DNA of 64,000 nucleotides from Trichomonas vaginalis G3 (GCF_026262505.1 NC_067206.1:1674001-1738000), one strand, 5' to 3'; positions 10,938 to 20,498 are shown, numbered from the stretch's first letter. Translations and numbers: made by a program. The notes: generated from the letters alone by a model not told the origin.

Positions 10938-11193
10938 CAACGAAGCAGCCAAGAGTCCAGACGATGAATATAAAAAGAAACTAAACAGAATTAAATCAAA
11001 AATATGCTATTACAAAAAGAAGCCACAATGCGGTGGGGTTGAAAACGATGAAGAAATAATCGAAAAATTAGAAACTTACCGTTCAATCCTTAAACTGAGT
11101 GAAGCAAAAATTAAAGAATTTAATAGAATAAATAAATTGATTGGAAGAGATGAATTTCATAAAGATGAATTTTTAAACTCAATCCAAATTTAA
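10930..11193 (+). CDS. small charged protein (87 aa), element A
   Basis: Lys/Glu-rich and mostly helical, with a possible coiled coil (residues 40-75). It overlaps the preceding gene by 8 bp. Function unknown; DNA binding would fit the charge pattern but is not shown. Confidence 0.5.
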   Translation: MSDNEAAKSPDDEYKKKLNRIKSKICYYKKKPQCGGVENDEEIIEKLETYRSILKLSEAKIKEFNRINKLIGRDEFHKDEFLNSIQI

Positions 11194-11354
11194 TTTTTAT
11201 TCCTCTTCGACAACATCTCTCTTTCCATCATTACTGCATAACCACATTTTCTCAATTTTAGTGGTTTGTTATTTTTAACATGTTCTTGCATCATTTTTAT
11301 CATTTCCTCCCTTGTTATGATTCGTGGTAAATTTTGAGCTTGTGGGGTATTCAT
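11190..11354 (-). CDS. possible small protein (54 aa)
   Basis: An open frame on the minus strand from ATG at 11354, starting MNTPQAQNLPRIITREEM, with a helical, Met/Lys-rich body. It is convergent with and touches the end of the 87-aa gene. It has an AT-rich leader like other genes of the element. Weak because of its size. Confidence 0.3.
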   Translation of the reverse strand: MNTPQAQNLPRIITREEMIKMMQEHVKNNKPLKLRKCGYAVMMEREMLSKRNKN

Positions 11355-11404
11355 TTATGATAAAAATAAAAATTTGTTATCAGTTATTTTATCGTTAATG
11401 GTTT

Positions 11405-12093
11405 TTAGGTTATTCAATAATTAATTATTTTTGAAGAACTGAGGGTGCTACCATGTTACCATGTGCTACCAGGTCATTTAACTTCTCTGAAAAAGTGTGA
11501 CAACATGACATTTTGACAACACATCATGGGTTATTCAATAATTAATTATTTTTGAAGAACTGAGGGTGCTACCATGTTACCATGTGCTACCAGGTCATTT
11601 AACTTCTCTGAAAAAGTGTGACAACATGACATTTTGACAACACATCATGGGTTATTCAATAATTAATTATTTTTGAAGAACTGAGGGTGCTACCATGTTA
11701 CCATGTGCTACCAGGTCATTTAACTTCTCTGAAAAAGTGTGACAACATGACATTTTGACAACAACACAGGAGGAAGGCAGTTATGAATTATTTTTGAAGA
11801 ACTGAGGGTGCTACCATGTTACCATGTGCTACCAGGTCATTTTGACAACAACACAGGAGGAAGGCAGTTATGAATTATTTTTGAAGAACTGAGGGTGCTA
11901 CCATGTTACCATGTGCTACCAGGTCATTTAACTTCTCTGAAAAAGTGTGACAACATGACATTTTGACAACAACACAGGAGGAAGGCAGTTATGAATTATT
12001 TTTGAAGAACTGAGGGTGCTACCATGTTACCATGTGCTACCAGGTCATTTAACTTCTCTGAAAAAGTGTGACAACATGACATTTTGACAACAC
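11405..12093 (+). repeat. element A iteron-like tandem repeat (about 6 units of ~121 bp)
   Basis: Units contain GTGCTACCATGTTACCATG and GTGACAACATGACATTTTGA. The first three are nearly identical; the next are shortened and carry an alternative joint (CACAGGAGGAAGGCAGTTAT). Inverted copies lie at 14515-14830 and 15610-15735, so the helicase gene is enclosed by opposed arrays. A role as replication origin or as a gene-border signal is inference. Confidence 0.8.
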
Positions 12094-12129
12094 AGCGGGA
12101 TTAATGCAAAAATAAATTCAAATCATACT

Positions 12130-14223
12130 TTATAAAGCTTCATTCACAGGTATTTCATCGTCAGTAAATGATTCCTCATTATCGTTTGGTTCAATTTGTT
12201 TATATAATCCTTTCATTTCTTCTTTCAAAACATAACACCATGTTTGTTTACCGTCTATTCTTCTATGTTTCCTATCACATTTATCCTTAATACTCATTTG
12301 AAAGTTTTTGTCTTTCATGTCTGATGGTTTGCAGAATAGAGCATTTTCACACGTCATACCTGCACACAATTCATCATAATGTGTATTTATCCATACATCT
12401 AAAGGATTTGATGATAATTCTATTAAATCTTGTTTGGCTTCAGTCATCGGTATGATTCGTACATTAAATGATGAAAGGTCATATTGTATAAAATATGTTA
12501 AAAGGTTATCATAAAATTCCTTTGTGCATGAATCCATTAAATTCTTGAAGTAATCAAATTGACCCTTGAATTTACCATTAACCCTTAAAACTACGTATCT
12601 TCTGTCTCCAACATCAATTTTGACAGGGTAGACGTTGTTAGTTACGAAAATGAAGTTTGCAACATTCTGAGCAGTTCTTCTGGGTTGATTCTTTTCATTA
12701 ATTCTAATCTCATTGTCCGTAATAATTGATTTCAAAGCGTTGAAGTTTGCGAGTCTGTCTTCACCTACATTCTTGAGTTCATTAAGTACAAGAAACATTT
12801 TATTTTCAACAACTGAGTTGAAATTACCCGTTAGCTCACTTATTTCAGTAATGTTTTTACATGAATAACCGGCGAGAAGTTCAGAAATAATATCTGTAAA
12901 TCTGTTTTTACCTGTTCCCTGAAGTCCTTTCAAAATAATTGCTGTTTCATTCTTGATTCCAGGATGTTGAATCATTGATGCAATCCAGCCGAGTAGGTAT
13001 TTATACACTTCATCGTTATTATCACATATGGCTTCTTTAATGAAATCCATAAACATCTCAATTTTTGAGTAATCTACTTTTTCGAGAACGTTGTATTTAT
13101 AACCTTGAAACGTTGAGAAAACATCTGGGGAATCAGATTTAAAGCAAACACCCTTAACGGTTAATGAAGACAATTGATTTAATAGTACATCCCATGCTGT
13201 TATGGTTTTACCTTCTTCTTTAAATAATTTAATCATTTTAAGTGACTCTTTCATGTTTGATTGAAGAACGAATGATATTTGATTCATTTTGTCGTGTATG
13301 TTGTAATCTTTCTGAATGAAGTATTTGTTTCCACAATCTACAAAACGAATTACACATGATAAATCCTCAATTACTTCAGAACTGTTTTTATACTGATGAT
13401 TTTCAGCCTTGCGTCTAATATCTGTTATCAAAAACGAGTCATCAAGTTTGATATCAAATGTTATTTTTGGCTTACGTAATAAAGGTAAAACATATTCATC
13501 ATAGTATTCCTTTTGGTATAGTTTTAGAATCTTCACTAAAACAAATGGAGAAGTCATTAAATGTGCATATCTATCACGTGCTTTTTCAAAATTACTTTTT
13601 GCATTTTCTGTTAAACTGCAGAAGTTATAAACGTTATCGTATGCTTCATTAATCAAATGATTAGGTAACGAATTAATAGCTTGAAACAGTGTGAATAATG
13701 TTATTTCTTTTTCTAAATTCATGTTTCCACCATCATTATGTACTTCAAAATCACAGATGCCATCAACTATGCTCTGAGCTAGTTTATCGTCAATGTTTAC
13801 ATCTTTGTTTTCATTCATTATACTCTTTATTTCTTCGCTCTTCTGTTCAACTCTTACCTTAATATTCAAATCATTTAATATATCATTCACTGTTCTAGTT
13901 AATGTTGAATCATAACTTCCACGAATGAATGAGTATGTATTGATTGGTTCTGTTGCATTCTTGCGAACTCTTGAATCAGCCATGACTACTAAAGAACGTT
14001 TTGAATCATCCATAGAAGTCATTATGTCAATATCATAATCATTGCAGGAATAACATTTAATCATTCTGTTCGAAACTGCATAGAAGAAATTAGTGTTGCA
14101 ATAAATGTGAAGACCTCCTGATGCGGTTTTAACGATAACATCTTTATCCGAAAGTTTTGATAAAATGTCTTTTCTAACTGTTTCTTTAAGTTCATCATTG
14201 TACGATTTATTGATATTCAACAT
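12130..14223 (-). CDS. primase-helicase (AEP-like N-terminus, SF3/D5-type helicase)
   Basis: 697 aa. The N-terminus has SGGLHIYC (about residue 35), the histidine motif of archaeo-eukaryotic primases; the other primase residues are not certain. The C-terminal half is a superfamily 3 helicase: Walker A GLQGTGKN (about residue 430), a Walker B-like FLVLNELKN, and the sensor segment NFIFVTNN followed by DVGDRRYVVLR. Such D5-type enzymes unwind and prime DNA in poxviruses, virophages and PLVs. Here it probably replaces the family-B polymerase found in ordinary Mavericks. It is the longest intact gene of element A and is flanked on both sides by inverted iteron arrays. Confidence 0.85.
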   Translation of the reverse strand: MLNINKSYNDELKETVRKDILSKLSDKDVIVKTASGGLHIYCNTNFFYAVSNRMIKCYSCNDYDIDIMTSMDDSKRSLVVMADSRVRKNATEPINTYSFIRGSYDSTLTRTVNDILNDLNIKVRVEQKSEEIKSIMNENKDVNIDDKLAQSIVDGICDFEVHNDGGNMNLEKEITLFTLFQAINSLPNHLINEAYDNVYNFCSLTENAKSNFEKARDRYAHLMTSPFVLVKILKLYQKEYYDEYVLPLLRKPKITFDIKLDDSFLITDIRRKAENHQYKNSSEVIEDLSCVIRFVDCGNKYFIQKDYNIHDKMNQISFVLQSNMKESLKMIKLFKEEGKTITAWDVLLNQLSSLTVKGVCFKSDSPDVFSTFQGYKYNVLEKVDYSKIEMFMDFIKEAICDNNDEVYKYLLGWIASMIQHPGIKNETAIILKGLQGTGKNRFTDIISELLAGYSCKNITEISELTGNFNSVVENKMFLVLNELKNVGEDRLANFNALKSIITDNEIRINEKNQPRRTAQNVANFIFVTNNVYPVKIDVGDRRYVVLRVNGKFKGQFDYFKNLMDSCTKEFYDNLLTYFIQYDLSSFNVRIIPMTEAKQDLIELSSNPLDVWINTHYDELCAGMTCENALFCKPSDMKDKNFQMSIKDKCDRKHRRIDGKQTWCYVLKEEMKGLYKQIEPNDNEESFTDDEIPVNEAL

Positions 14224-14443
14224 CTATAATCGTTAAATTTGAAATTTTATTTACTAATAAAGCCATACCAGTTTTCCTTCCTCTTCCTCCATCGTATTTG
14301 AGGTAGTTATGTAAATCAATCCTGTTTTCACCAATTCTTTCGTTGAGGGTTTTAGTTTCTGCCACAACTAATTCCGCAACTAATGAATCAATAACTTGTT
14401 CATCAGAAACGATAAAGTTGCTGTTGTTGTTTGTTGCTGTCAT
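14207..14443 (-). CDS. small protein upstream of the helicase (78 aa), element A
   Basis: Not recognised. The ATG at 14443 stands behind the conserved leader of the element (AAAGTTAGTTTTA at about 14470-14490, minus strand). Its end overlaps the helicase start by 17 bp, so the two are probably expressed together. Confidence 0.45.
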   Translation of the reverse strand: MTATNNNSNFIVSDEQVIDSLVAELVVAETKTLNERIGENRIDLHNYLKYDGGRGRKTGMALLVNKISNLTIIDVEYQ

Positions 14444-14495
14444 TTATATAGGAATAAAAAAATAAAAATAATTTTAAAACTAACTTTATTTTTGG
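14444..14495 (-). promoter_or_regulatory. conserved leader/promoter before the 78-aa gene
   Basis: On the minus strand it reads AAAAATAAAGTTAGTTTTA, then a T-rich run, then the ATG. The same order is found before the KilA-N gene of element A and before several genes of element B. Confidence 0.5.
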
Positions 14496-14514
14496 ACTGC
14501 ATCAAATTTTCTGT

Positions 14515-14830
14515 GTTGTTGTCAAAATGTCATGTTGTCACATTTTTTCAGAGAAGTTAAATGACCTGGTAGCACATGGTAACATGGTAGCACCCTCAGT
14601 TCTTCAAAAATAATTCATAACTGCCTTCCTCCTGTGTTGTTGTCAAAATGTCATGTTGTCACACTTTTTCAGAGAAGTTAAATGACCTGGTAGCACATGG
14701 TAACATGGTAGCACCTTCAGTTCTTCAAAAATAATTCATAACTGCCTTCCTCCTGTGATGTTGTCAAAATGACCTGGTAGCACATGGTGACCTGGTAGCA
14801 CCTTCAGTTCTTCAAAAATAATTAATTATT
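14515..14830 (-). repeat. element A iteron array, inverted copy (about 3 units)
   Basis: Reverse-complement copies of the units at 11405-12093. They include the CCTCCTGTGTTGTTGTCAAA joint and end in TTATTGAATAACC. Confidence 0.8.
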
Positions 14831-14846
14831 GAATAACCTAAATCAT

Positions 14847-15512
14847 TTACTCACAATATTTTTGTACAAAACGACCCCAAGCTTTTAACTTCTTTTCTGC
14901 AGCTTCTAATGCTATCTTAGCGAGTTCATATTCTCTAAATTCTCTCTTTAAATTTTCTTGTTCCCATTGGTCTAGTTCGTATGGAGAATCTCTATAACCA
15001 TAACATAACTCACGTTCATGTTCTAATTGTTTTTCGCACATTTTTCCAACTTCTTCTTCAAACAAAGGTTTAGCATTCTCTACTGTATCTTCAAGTTCTT
15101 CTTCATCTAATTTCTCATGAACTTTCTTGTCTATGGAGTCCATAATATCTTTGACATAAAATGCATACTTTACAGAGCACCATTCAGCAACAAAATGAAC
15201 GAGGTCAGGATGTATGTAAATACCTTTGAATTCATTTATAACACCCTTTGTAAGCTCATAAAATGCTTGTTTTGAGGTCGAGCCACTTTTGGCTCCACCG
15301 TATTCGTTCATCCAAAACTCAAGAATTTCCTGTATTTTAGCACTATTGAGAAATCTGTTTAAATGGTTTAACTTTCCTGCTTCTCTTGCCATCTTTGTTG
15401 CATTAATGTAACCATCCTTGTCTCTACGTAAGACTTCAATACCGTTATAAGTGCCTTTTGTGAATGTTTCGCCATTAGATTTGTTAGTGAATGTTTTTGC
15501 TTCGACTGACAT
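14847..15512 (-). CDS. KilA-N domain protein, element A
   Basis: 221 aa from ATG at 15512; an upstream in-frame TTG is not a likely start. Residues 20-130 fit a KilA-N DNA-binding domain: GYINATKMAREAG, LNRFLNSAKIQEILEF, then a stretch ending GIYIHPDLVHFVAEWCS. The C-terminal third is a charged coiled coil (EDTVENAKPLFEEEVGKM and onward). KilA-N proteins are common in large DNA viruses, Polintons and phages and bind DNA; regulation of the element is a fair guess. The 3' end is duplicated at about 15736-15812. Confidence 0.85.
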   Translation of the reverse strand: MSVEAKTFTNKSNGETFTKGTYNGIEVLRRDKDGYINATKMAREAGKLNHLNRFLNSAKIQEILEFWMNEYGGAKSGSTSKQAFYELTKGVINEFKGIYIHPDLVHFVAEWCSVKYAFYVKDIMDSIDKKVHEKLDEEELEDTVENAKPLFEEEVGKMCEKQLEHERELCYGYRDSPYELDQWEQENLKREFREYELAKIALEAAEKKLKAWGRFVQKYCE

Positions 15513-15577
15513 TACTGTCTTTACATACAAAATAAAAAAATAAATAAAAATAATTTTAAAACTAACTTTATTTTTGG
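15513..15577 (-). promoter_or_regulatory. 5' leader shared with element B
   Basis: The last 44 bp before the ATG (ending TTTTGTATGTAAAGACAGTA) are identical to the leader at about 50036-50079 of element B, and the upstream AAAGTTAGTTTTA box is also shared. Identity in two otherwise different elements points to recent exchange or strong constraint. Confidence 0.7.
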
Positions 15578-15609
15578 GTCATTTACACTCATTCCGATGA
15601 AGTCATGAC

Positions 15610-15812
15610 AAATCATTTTCTGTGTTGTTGTCAAAATGTCATGTTGTCACACTTTTTCAGAGAAGTTAAATGACCTGGTAGCACATGGTAACATGGTAGC
15701 ACCTTCAGTTCTTCAAAAATAATTAATTATTGAATAACCTAAATCATTTACTCATAATATTTTTGTACAAAACGACCCCAAGCTTTTAACTTCTTTTCTG
15801 TAGTTCATCCAT
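15610..15812 (-). repeat. iteron copy plus duplicated 3' end of the KilA-N gene
   Basis: 15610-15735 is one more iteron unit. It runs directly into about 75 bp that repeat the 3' end of the KilA-N gene (compare 14833-14905) with few changes. The iteron and gene end were thus copied as one block. Confidence 0.7.
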
Positions 15813-15892
15813 TACTTCATTACCTAATTAATTACAGACATAAAATATATTTAGTTCATTCGGTAAGCCTAAACCCTTTGGGTTAAGTGTGT

Positions 15893-16762
15893 TCATTGAA
15901 CTCTATACCATGCGAATACAGTCATAAATGGCGGCATGTATTCTTTACTTTGTCCCGTTGTTTGTGTATATCCTGAAACGAAATGTGTATGGTTCCTTTC
16001 TCCCTGAGTGTCACTCCAGTAACAATTTATGGCAAACTTAACGTCGTCTTTAACATCATATCCTTTACCTTTTGTCATTCCTGACCAATCCCAATATCTA
16101 TGCTTATGCCAACCTGCTTGAGATGTGCTTAAATCTATGTAGTGACTGTGTGCAGGTAAATTTTCACCTGAAATCGTTTTACTTCCACCTGTTTCCTTTG
16201 AAGAGTTTGCACAATACAAAAACCTGTCAACTATTTGTTCCCATGCACCAACACCAAACATTACTTGAGGACCTCTTGCATCCATAGATGTATAAATAGA
16301 ACCTACTGGGTTCATTAAATCAAACATATGAGATATTATAGGATTGTCTCTTTTGAACTTAAAATATAGTGTAACTATTTCAGGTTTCTTCTGGTTTGTG
16401 TCAGAATATTTTTTATAATATAATCTTATGTTTTCAGGGTAGGTAAAATCTTGACTATAATATTTATTTCTGTCATCTGTATAATAATATACTATTCTCG
16501 TTTTTTCTATTGCATTATATCTTTTATATCTATAATAATCTAAATATAATGTTAACTTTTGTTCATCTACATGTGGTGTTCTGACATCATCTCCATAGTC
16601 ATAATAATATGGTGCTGGAGCTGGGTCAGGCAATGTCATATCTGCCATTTCATAAACTCTTAAATATTTCTTTTGTTCGTCTCCATATAAGTTTAAGTAG
16701 CAGTTGTTGTCTAATGGAACTTTAACTTGTGTGTCATCATTCTTTTTATAACTTACATACAT
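15893..16762 (-). CDS. fibre tip-like protein with tail-collar domain, element A
   Basis: 289 aa. The N-terminal half is tyrosine-rich beta sequence. From about residue 150 it follows the phage tail-collar pattern: PVGSIYTSMD, FGVGAWEQI, GGSKTISGENLPAHSH, then a histidine-spaced loop and YMPPFMTVFAWYR at the end. Such domains form the receptor-binding tip of trimeric fibres. Element B has the same domain at the end of its collagen-like fibre gene. It is the downstream neighbour of the 268-aa stalk-like protein on the same strand. Confidence 0.75.
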   Translation of the reverse strand: MYVSYKKNDDTQVKVPLDNNCYLNLYGDEQKKYLRVYEMADMTLPDPAPAPYYYDYGDDVRTPHVDEQKLTLYLDYYRYKRYNAIEKTRIVYYYTDDRNKYYSQDFTYPENIRLYYKKYSDTNQKKPEIVTLYFKFKRDNPIISHMFDLMNPVGSIYTSMDARGPQVMFGVGAWEQIVDRFLYCANSSKETGGSKTISGENLPAHSHYIDLSTSQAGWHKHRYWDWSGMTKGKGYDVKDDVKFAINCYWSDTQGERNHTHFVSGYTQTTGQSKEYMPPFMTVFAWYRVQ

Positions 16763-16806
16763 TTCATTGTTATTTTTCGGAATGAGTTTCCACCGTATAC
16801 CATTTT

Positions 16807-17613
16807 TTAAGGAGTGTACAAACTGCCATCTAAATATTTATTTTCTTCATTGACAGAAAAGTCGCCAACAATAGTTTCAATATTTTTTGTTCCTATCAAA
16901 CTTTGGTATATTTCGTTAACATATGTTTTATCCGCTTTAAGGTCTAAACATCCTGAAACCCATCCTGTATCAGCTTTAGTTTTTAAAATCTTTGATGTCC
17001 ATTCATGATACCATTCAACACTTTCTTTAATTTCATTATCTTTTTCGTTAACATATGTTTTATCCGCTTTAAGGTCTAAACATCCTGAAACCCATCCTGT
17101 ATCAGCTTTAGTTTTTAAAATCTTTGATGTCCATTCATGATACCATTCAACACTTTCTTTAATTTCATTATCTTTTTCGTTAACATATTCCTTATCTGCT
17201 TTCTTCTCTAACGCAGCAGCAACACATTCCTTATCAGCTTTCTCCATTATGTCATTTAGGAAACCTTTTATGAATTCCTCATTTAAATTAAATCTTCCAA
17301 TCTTCAAAACTTTAGGAAATGCATTTAATGCGTAATATCTTTGTTCTTCTGGTGGAATTGATGTTATATCATCCGTTATACCTTTAATTTTTGAATTCAT
17401 AAATAAAATTTCTTTTATATTTGATATCACTGCACCACCTTTGCAAACGAATTCGAAATGGTCATTTTTCAATACTATCTCCAAATCTCCATATTTCAAC
17501 CTTTGCGTTTGTTCTGCCGTCTTTGAATTATATGCATATATGGCGTATGTAATGGTCTGAGGGACCTGGGTGCTTTGTGCCTTAAGTTGTTGTGGTTGCT
17601 GTTGTTTAATCAT
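16807..17613 (-). CDS. fibre stalk-like protein with repeats, element A
   Basis: 268 aa. Q/P-rich start (MIKQQQPQQLKAQ), then a globular part, then two near-identical 42-residue repeats containing KADKTYVNEKDNEIKES and WYHEWTSKILKTKADTGW, copied also at DNA level (16915-17180). KADK-type repeats occur in the element B fibre as well. Probably the coiled-coil stalk of an attachment fibre; taken with the gene downstream, it suggests a virion surface module. Broken or whole cannot be judged for the stalk alone. Confidence 0.65.
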   Translation of the reverse strand: MIKQQQPQQLKAQSTQVPQTITYAIYAYNSKTAEQTQRLKYGDLEIVLKNDHFEFVCKGGAVISNIKEILFMNSKIKGITDDITSIPPEEQRYYALNAFPKVLKIGRFNLNEEFIKGFLNDIMEKADKECVAAALEKKADKEYVNEKDNEIKESVEWYHEWTSKILKTKADTGWVSGCLDLKADKTYVNEKDNEIKESVEWYHEWTSKILKTKADTGWVSGCLDLKADKTYVNEIYQSLIGTKNIETIVGDFSVNEENKYLDGSLYTP

Positions 17614-17637
17614 TTATTATGATTTAAAAATAAATAT

Positions 17638-18347
17638 TTAATCCGTTATCTCATCACCTATTTTTTCTATTTGAAATTGCCATAATATTTCATTCATGAA
17701 TTCTAAATCACAATCAAATAGGTCAGTTATTCTAAATTTAATATTTGATAAATCTTTTGAATGAAGAATAAATGAATTCCCGGATAATTGAAACGGATAT
17801 GATAAAGAAAATGTGTTTAAGTTGATGGATAAAATGTTTTGTATTGATGGGTAAGAGTTAGGGTCTAATGTTTGATGTGAAAATCTCATTGGGGTATTAA
17901 CTTTATCACATTTGATTAAAATGAAATTGGAACCAGTGTCAGAATACAAAACATCCCCAACATCTTTTTCAAAATTTAATATCCCCAACAATGAACGAAA
18001 ATGAGGAGTACAAAATTTAATTTTCAGCGGGAATTTAATAAGGTTATTTATTTCATCAAGTTCAAAAAGTTTATCGGTTTTGATTTAAAATTTTCTTCAT
18101 ACCATACGATAAATGATTCATTTAAATAACTTAAAATCATGTTAATATCCCATTTCGTTATCACATTATTTATATACATATCATACGTTTTTTCATGGTC
18201 ATCTTTAATAAATGATATATAATCTGAAGGGTCTAAAAGAATGGGATTAAATTTACCACTCACAGAAACGAGAGTAACATTATAAATTCCGCTAACTGTT
18301 AAATTTAATTCACAGTTATTATTCGAAATAATATTGATAATTGACAT
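17638..18347 (-). pseudogene. virion-like protein gene, homologue of the 258-aa protein of element B (broken)
   Basis: Open pieces here resemble successive parts of the protein encoded at 41943-42719: a beta-rich start, a middle part, and the ending motif HSKDLSNIKFRITDL compared with SPHNLKDMQFRLVDF. The ending motif recalls surface or spike proteins of Polinton-like elements. About one break. Confidence 0.55.
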
Positions 18348-18366
18348 TTTTATTACGATTAAAAAT

Positions 18367-18846
18367 ATGGTAAAGCGTTATTTTCCAGTGATAAATAAAA
18401 CTAGAATAAGATTACCTCAAGAATTCATAAATTCAACGAATAAGAAATTCATTCATGTTATAAATTTTAGTGTTTTCAGAAAATATGAGTCAATGTCATA
18501 TTCATCAACAGGTTATATTTCACTTCATTCAAATTTAGTTCAATCAAACCCATATAATGACCATTTCATAAGATTTTCAGATGGTATTAAAAATGTAATT
18601 GATAGATTAAAATATGAACAGATTGACAATATCGAATTTTTGGAATTTTGGTTTAAATATCCCGATGGAAAAAAGATTGAAGTTAAAGATAAAGCTGATA
18701 CTATAACAAAAACAATTACAATGACCGATCCAGATAGTGGGGAACAAAAAGAAATAAAACAAACGATAGAAACTGGTGAAAGGTCAATTATTATTGATTA
18801 TGATTCAAAGGATTATTATTCGATAATGTTAATGCTTGAATATTAA
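18367..18846 (+). CDS. possible minor capsid (penton-like) protein, element A
   Basis: 159 aa from ATG at 18367. Mostly beta-strand-forming sequence (RIRLPQEFINSTNKKFIHVI, then IEFLEFWFKYPDGK), small and single-domain, as expected of a jelly-roll penton protein. No sequence motif proves this; size and neighbourhood (capsid, ATPase) are the reasons. It is the only plus-strand gene in the central block and lies convergent with the next gene (3-bp overlap or less). Confidence 0.4.
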   Translation: MVKRYFPVINKTRIRLPQEFINSTNKKFIHVINFSVFRKYESMSYSSTGYISLHSNLVQSNPYNDHFIRFSDGIKNVIDRLKYEQIDNIEFLEFWFKYPDGKKIEVKDKADTITKTITMTDPDSGEQKEIKQTIETGERSIIIDYDSKDYYSIMLMLEY

Positions 18847-19514
18847 ATAGCCTTAACAAAGAATTTTTCAAGTGATATTTTATATTCATCAACTATTTTA
18901 TTATAAATATCATTATATGTTAAATGAAGTTCAGTTGTTGTTCCGTTCTTTGATATCTTAATTGTGCTAATATCCTTTATAGGATTTATTTTTGCAACTG
19001 TTCCGCAGCATGAAACCTCATCATCTATGAAAAATTGAATCTTAACGTCTGAATCTTGAACATCACAAAGAATGGCGATAATGTGAATTAATGATTCATA
19101 AGGTAAAATAATTAAACCGGATTGGTCAATTAAATTTATTATTGAATCATAATTATTAATTATTATATCACGGTAAATTTTCATTAATTCAGAATTAATG
19201 TCTATTTTATATGGGTTCTCGATGTTTGATGAAAGAGGTGGGGGGTATGTTGGATAAGTGGGAATTTCAACAGGTTCTTTACCGGGTTCAGATAAAATGA
19301 TTGGGTCTCCATTCTCATGGTTTTCTTCATTCTCTTCATTCTTCGGTAAGTCACGAGTTAATAAATTTGGTTGAGTTGCTGACCTTGTTAATTCAGGACT
19401 AACATTAACTTTAACATTTTGAATAATTCGTGATTTATCATCATTTACGTTATAACCAACCGTAATCTCTGCTTTTGCGTTTGTGTTCTTTTGACTTGTG
19501 AAACGTCTTCTCAT
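18843..19514 (-). CDS. conserved CCG-motif protein, element A copy
   Basis: 223 aa. The first 95 residues are low-complexity, Pro/Glu/Asn-rich. The last 120 match the protein at 41102-41716 of element B in order: a helix IYRDIIINNY / LYQTILLKDD, ILPYESLIHII / ILTKEDLENVI, then EVSCCGTV / EIECCGQT and a final helix. Function unknown. Conservation in two different elements suggests a structural or assembly role. Confidence 0.6.
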   Translation of the reverse strand: MRRRFTSQKNTNAKAEITVGYNVNDDKSRIIQNVKVNVSPELTRSATQPNLLTRDLPKNEENEENHENGDPIILSEPGKEPVEIPTYPTYPPPLSSNIENPYKIDINSELMKIYRDIIINNYDSIINLIDQSGLIILPYESLIHIIAILCDVQDSDVKIQFFIDDEVSCCGTVAKINPIKDISTIKISKNGTTTELHLTYNDIYNKIVDEYKISLEKFFVKAI

Positions 19515-19598
19515 TTATAATCGAATAAAAAAAAGAAAAATATATTTAAAGTTTTATTTAGTTGTTACGGTAATATCCCAAGGTTCATCATTGTTTGC

Positions 19599-20498
19599 TT
19601 ATACTTTCTTTGTAACTGCACCAATTATGTTATTGATATTGCTTTGAGTTTCTTCCAGTCTTATTTTATCATTTACAATATCTTTAATCATTTCATTACA
19701 TGCATTCTTAAAACCATCTGATTTTTCTAATTTACGTCTATCACTTTCTTTAATTAAATCAAAGTTATAACCTTGTTGAGAATAAAGTGGTTTCTTTATC
19801 AATTCCTTGAACGCTTCTGAAAGTGAAGATGAAGAAATTCTTGCCACTTGAATTGGTTTAAATTCTGCTTTCATTGCTTCTTTCTGTTCATTGAACACTG
19901 GATCGAATAAAGCAACTTTAAAGAATTTCTTAGCTGGAATTTCAGGTCTAATATTTGCATATTGACCATCAAACTGATTAACATATCGTGGTAATCCATC
20001 CGGTCCCTCTTCAATAGCATTTAATTTTTCATTGAAATAAGAATATGGAATAAGATGGTATGAATACATTGGACCATTTTCACCTTCTCCAATGTATTGT
20101 TTAACAGCTTTTCCATTTTCATCAAATTTCATAGGATAACATTCATTATATGCTTTACGTTTAGGATAATCCGTCATTGTTAATTTATACCCATTTATGA
20201 CTTTAATATTTCCTTGACCATCAGTAACGAAAACTTCATTTATACCATCAGGTTTTCCATTTGGACCCGTAATGTCTGCTTCGTGTGCTTCCCAATTTGG
20301 ACCATGACGTTTGGCATATGCTTGAGCTTCTGGTAATGTTAAAACGTTTCTCATTTGTTTAACATCTTTTTGAAGACCAGCAACAATATGAACTAATTCT
20401 TTCATTCCATCTGGAACTTTCATAGTTCTATTATATGCACCCTTTTTGTTTGTCCCTTGTTTTAATGGAACCTGTAGAAGATTTGCTATTTCTGTCAT
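19599..20498 (-). CDS. conserved PLV-type protein with Asp/Gly-rich motif (299 aa), element A
   Basis: The middle part reads [18 protein letters not shown] then [13 protein letters not shown], a pattern that recalls a family of virion-associated proteins in Polinton-like viruses and some giant viruses; this is from memory of the family and is not proven. The remainder is soluble with a helical C-terminus. It lies directly downstream of the packaging ATPase, which fits a morphogenesis module. Confidence 0.5.
   Translation of the reverse strand: MTEIANLLQVPLKQGTNKKGAYNRTMKVPDGMKELVHIVAGLQKDVKQMRNVLTLPEAQAYAKRHGPNWEAHEADITGPNGKPDGINEVFVTDGQGNIKVINGYKLTMTDYPKRKAYNECYPMKFDENGKAVKQYIGEGENGPMYSYHLIPYSYFNEKLNAIEEGPDGLPRYVNQFDGQYANIRPEIPAKKFFKVALFDPVFNEQKEAMKAEFKPIQVARISSSSLSEAFKELIKKPLYSQQGYNFDLIKESDRRKLEKSDGFKNACNEMIKDIVNDKIRLEETQSNINNIIGAVTKKV

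Noticed and set aside
11405-12093. CRISPR-like array
   Set aside because: No unique spacers; the whole unit repeats and has inverted partners elsewhere in the element.
15513-15530. N-terminal extension beginning MYVKTVM on KilA-N proteins (also at 49359 and 50062)
   Set aside because: The first codon would be TTG; the conserved DNA is a 5' leader and the real ATG is downstream.
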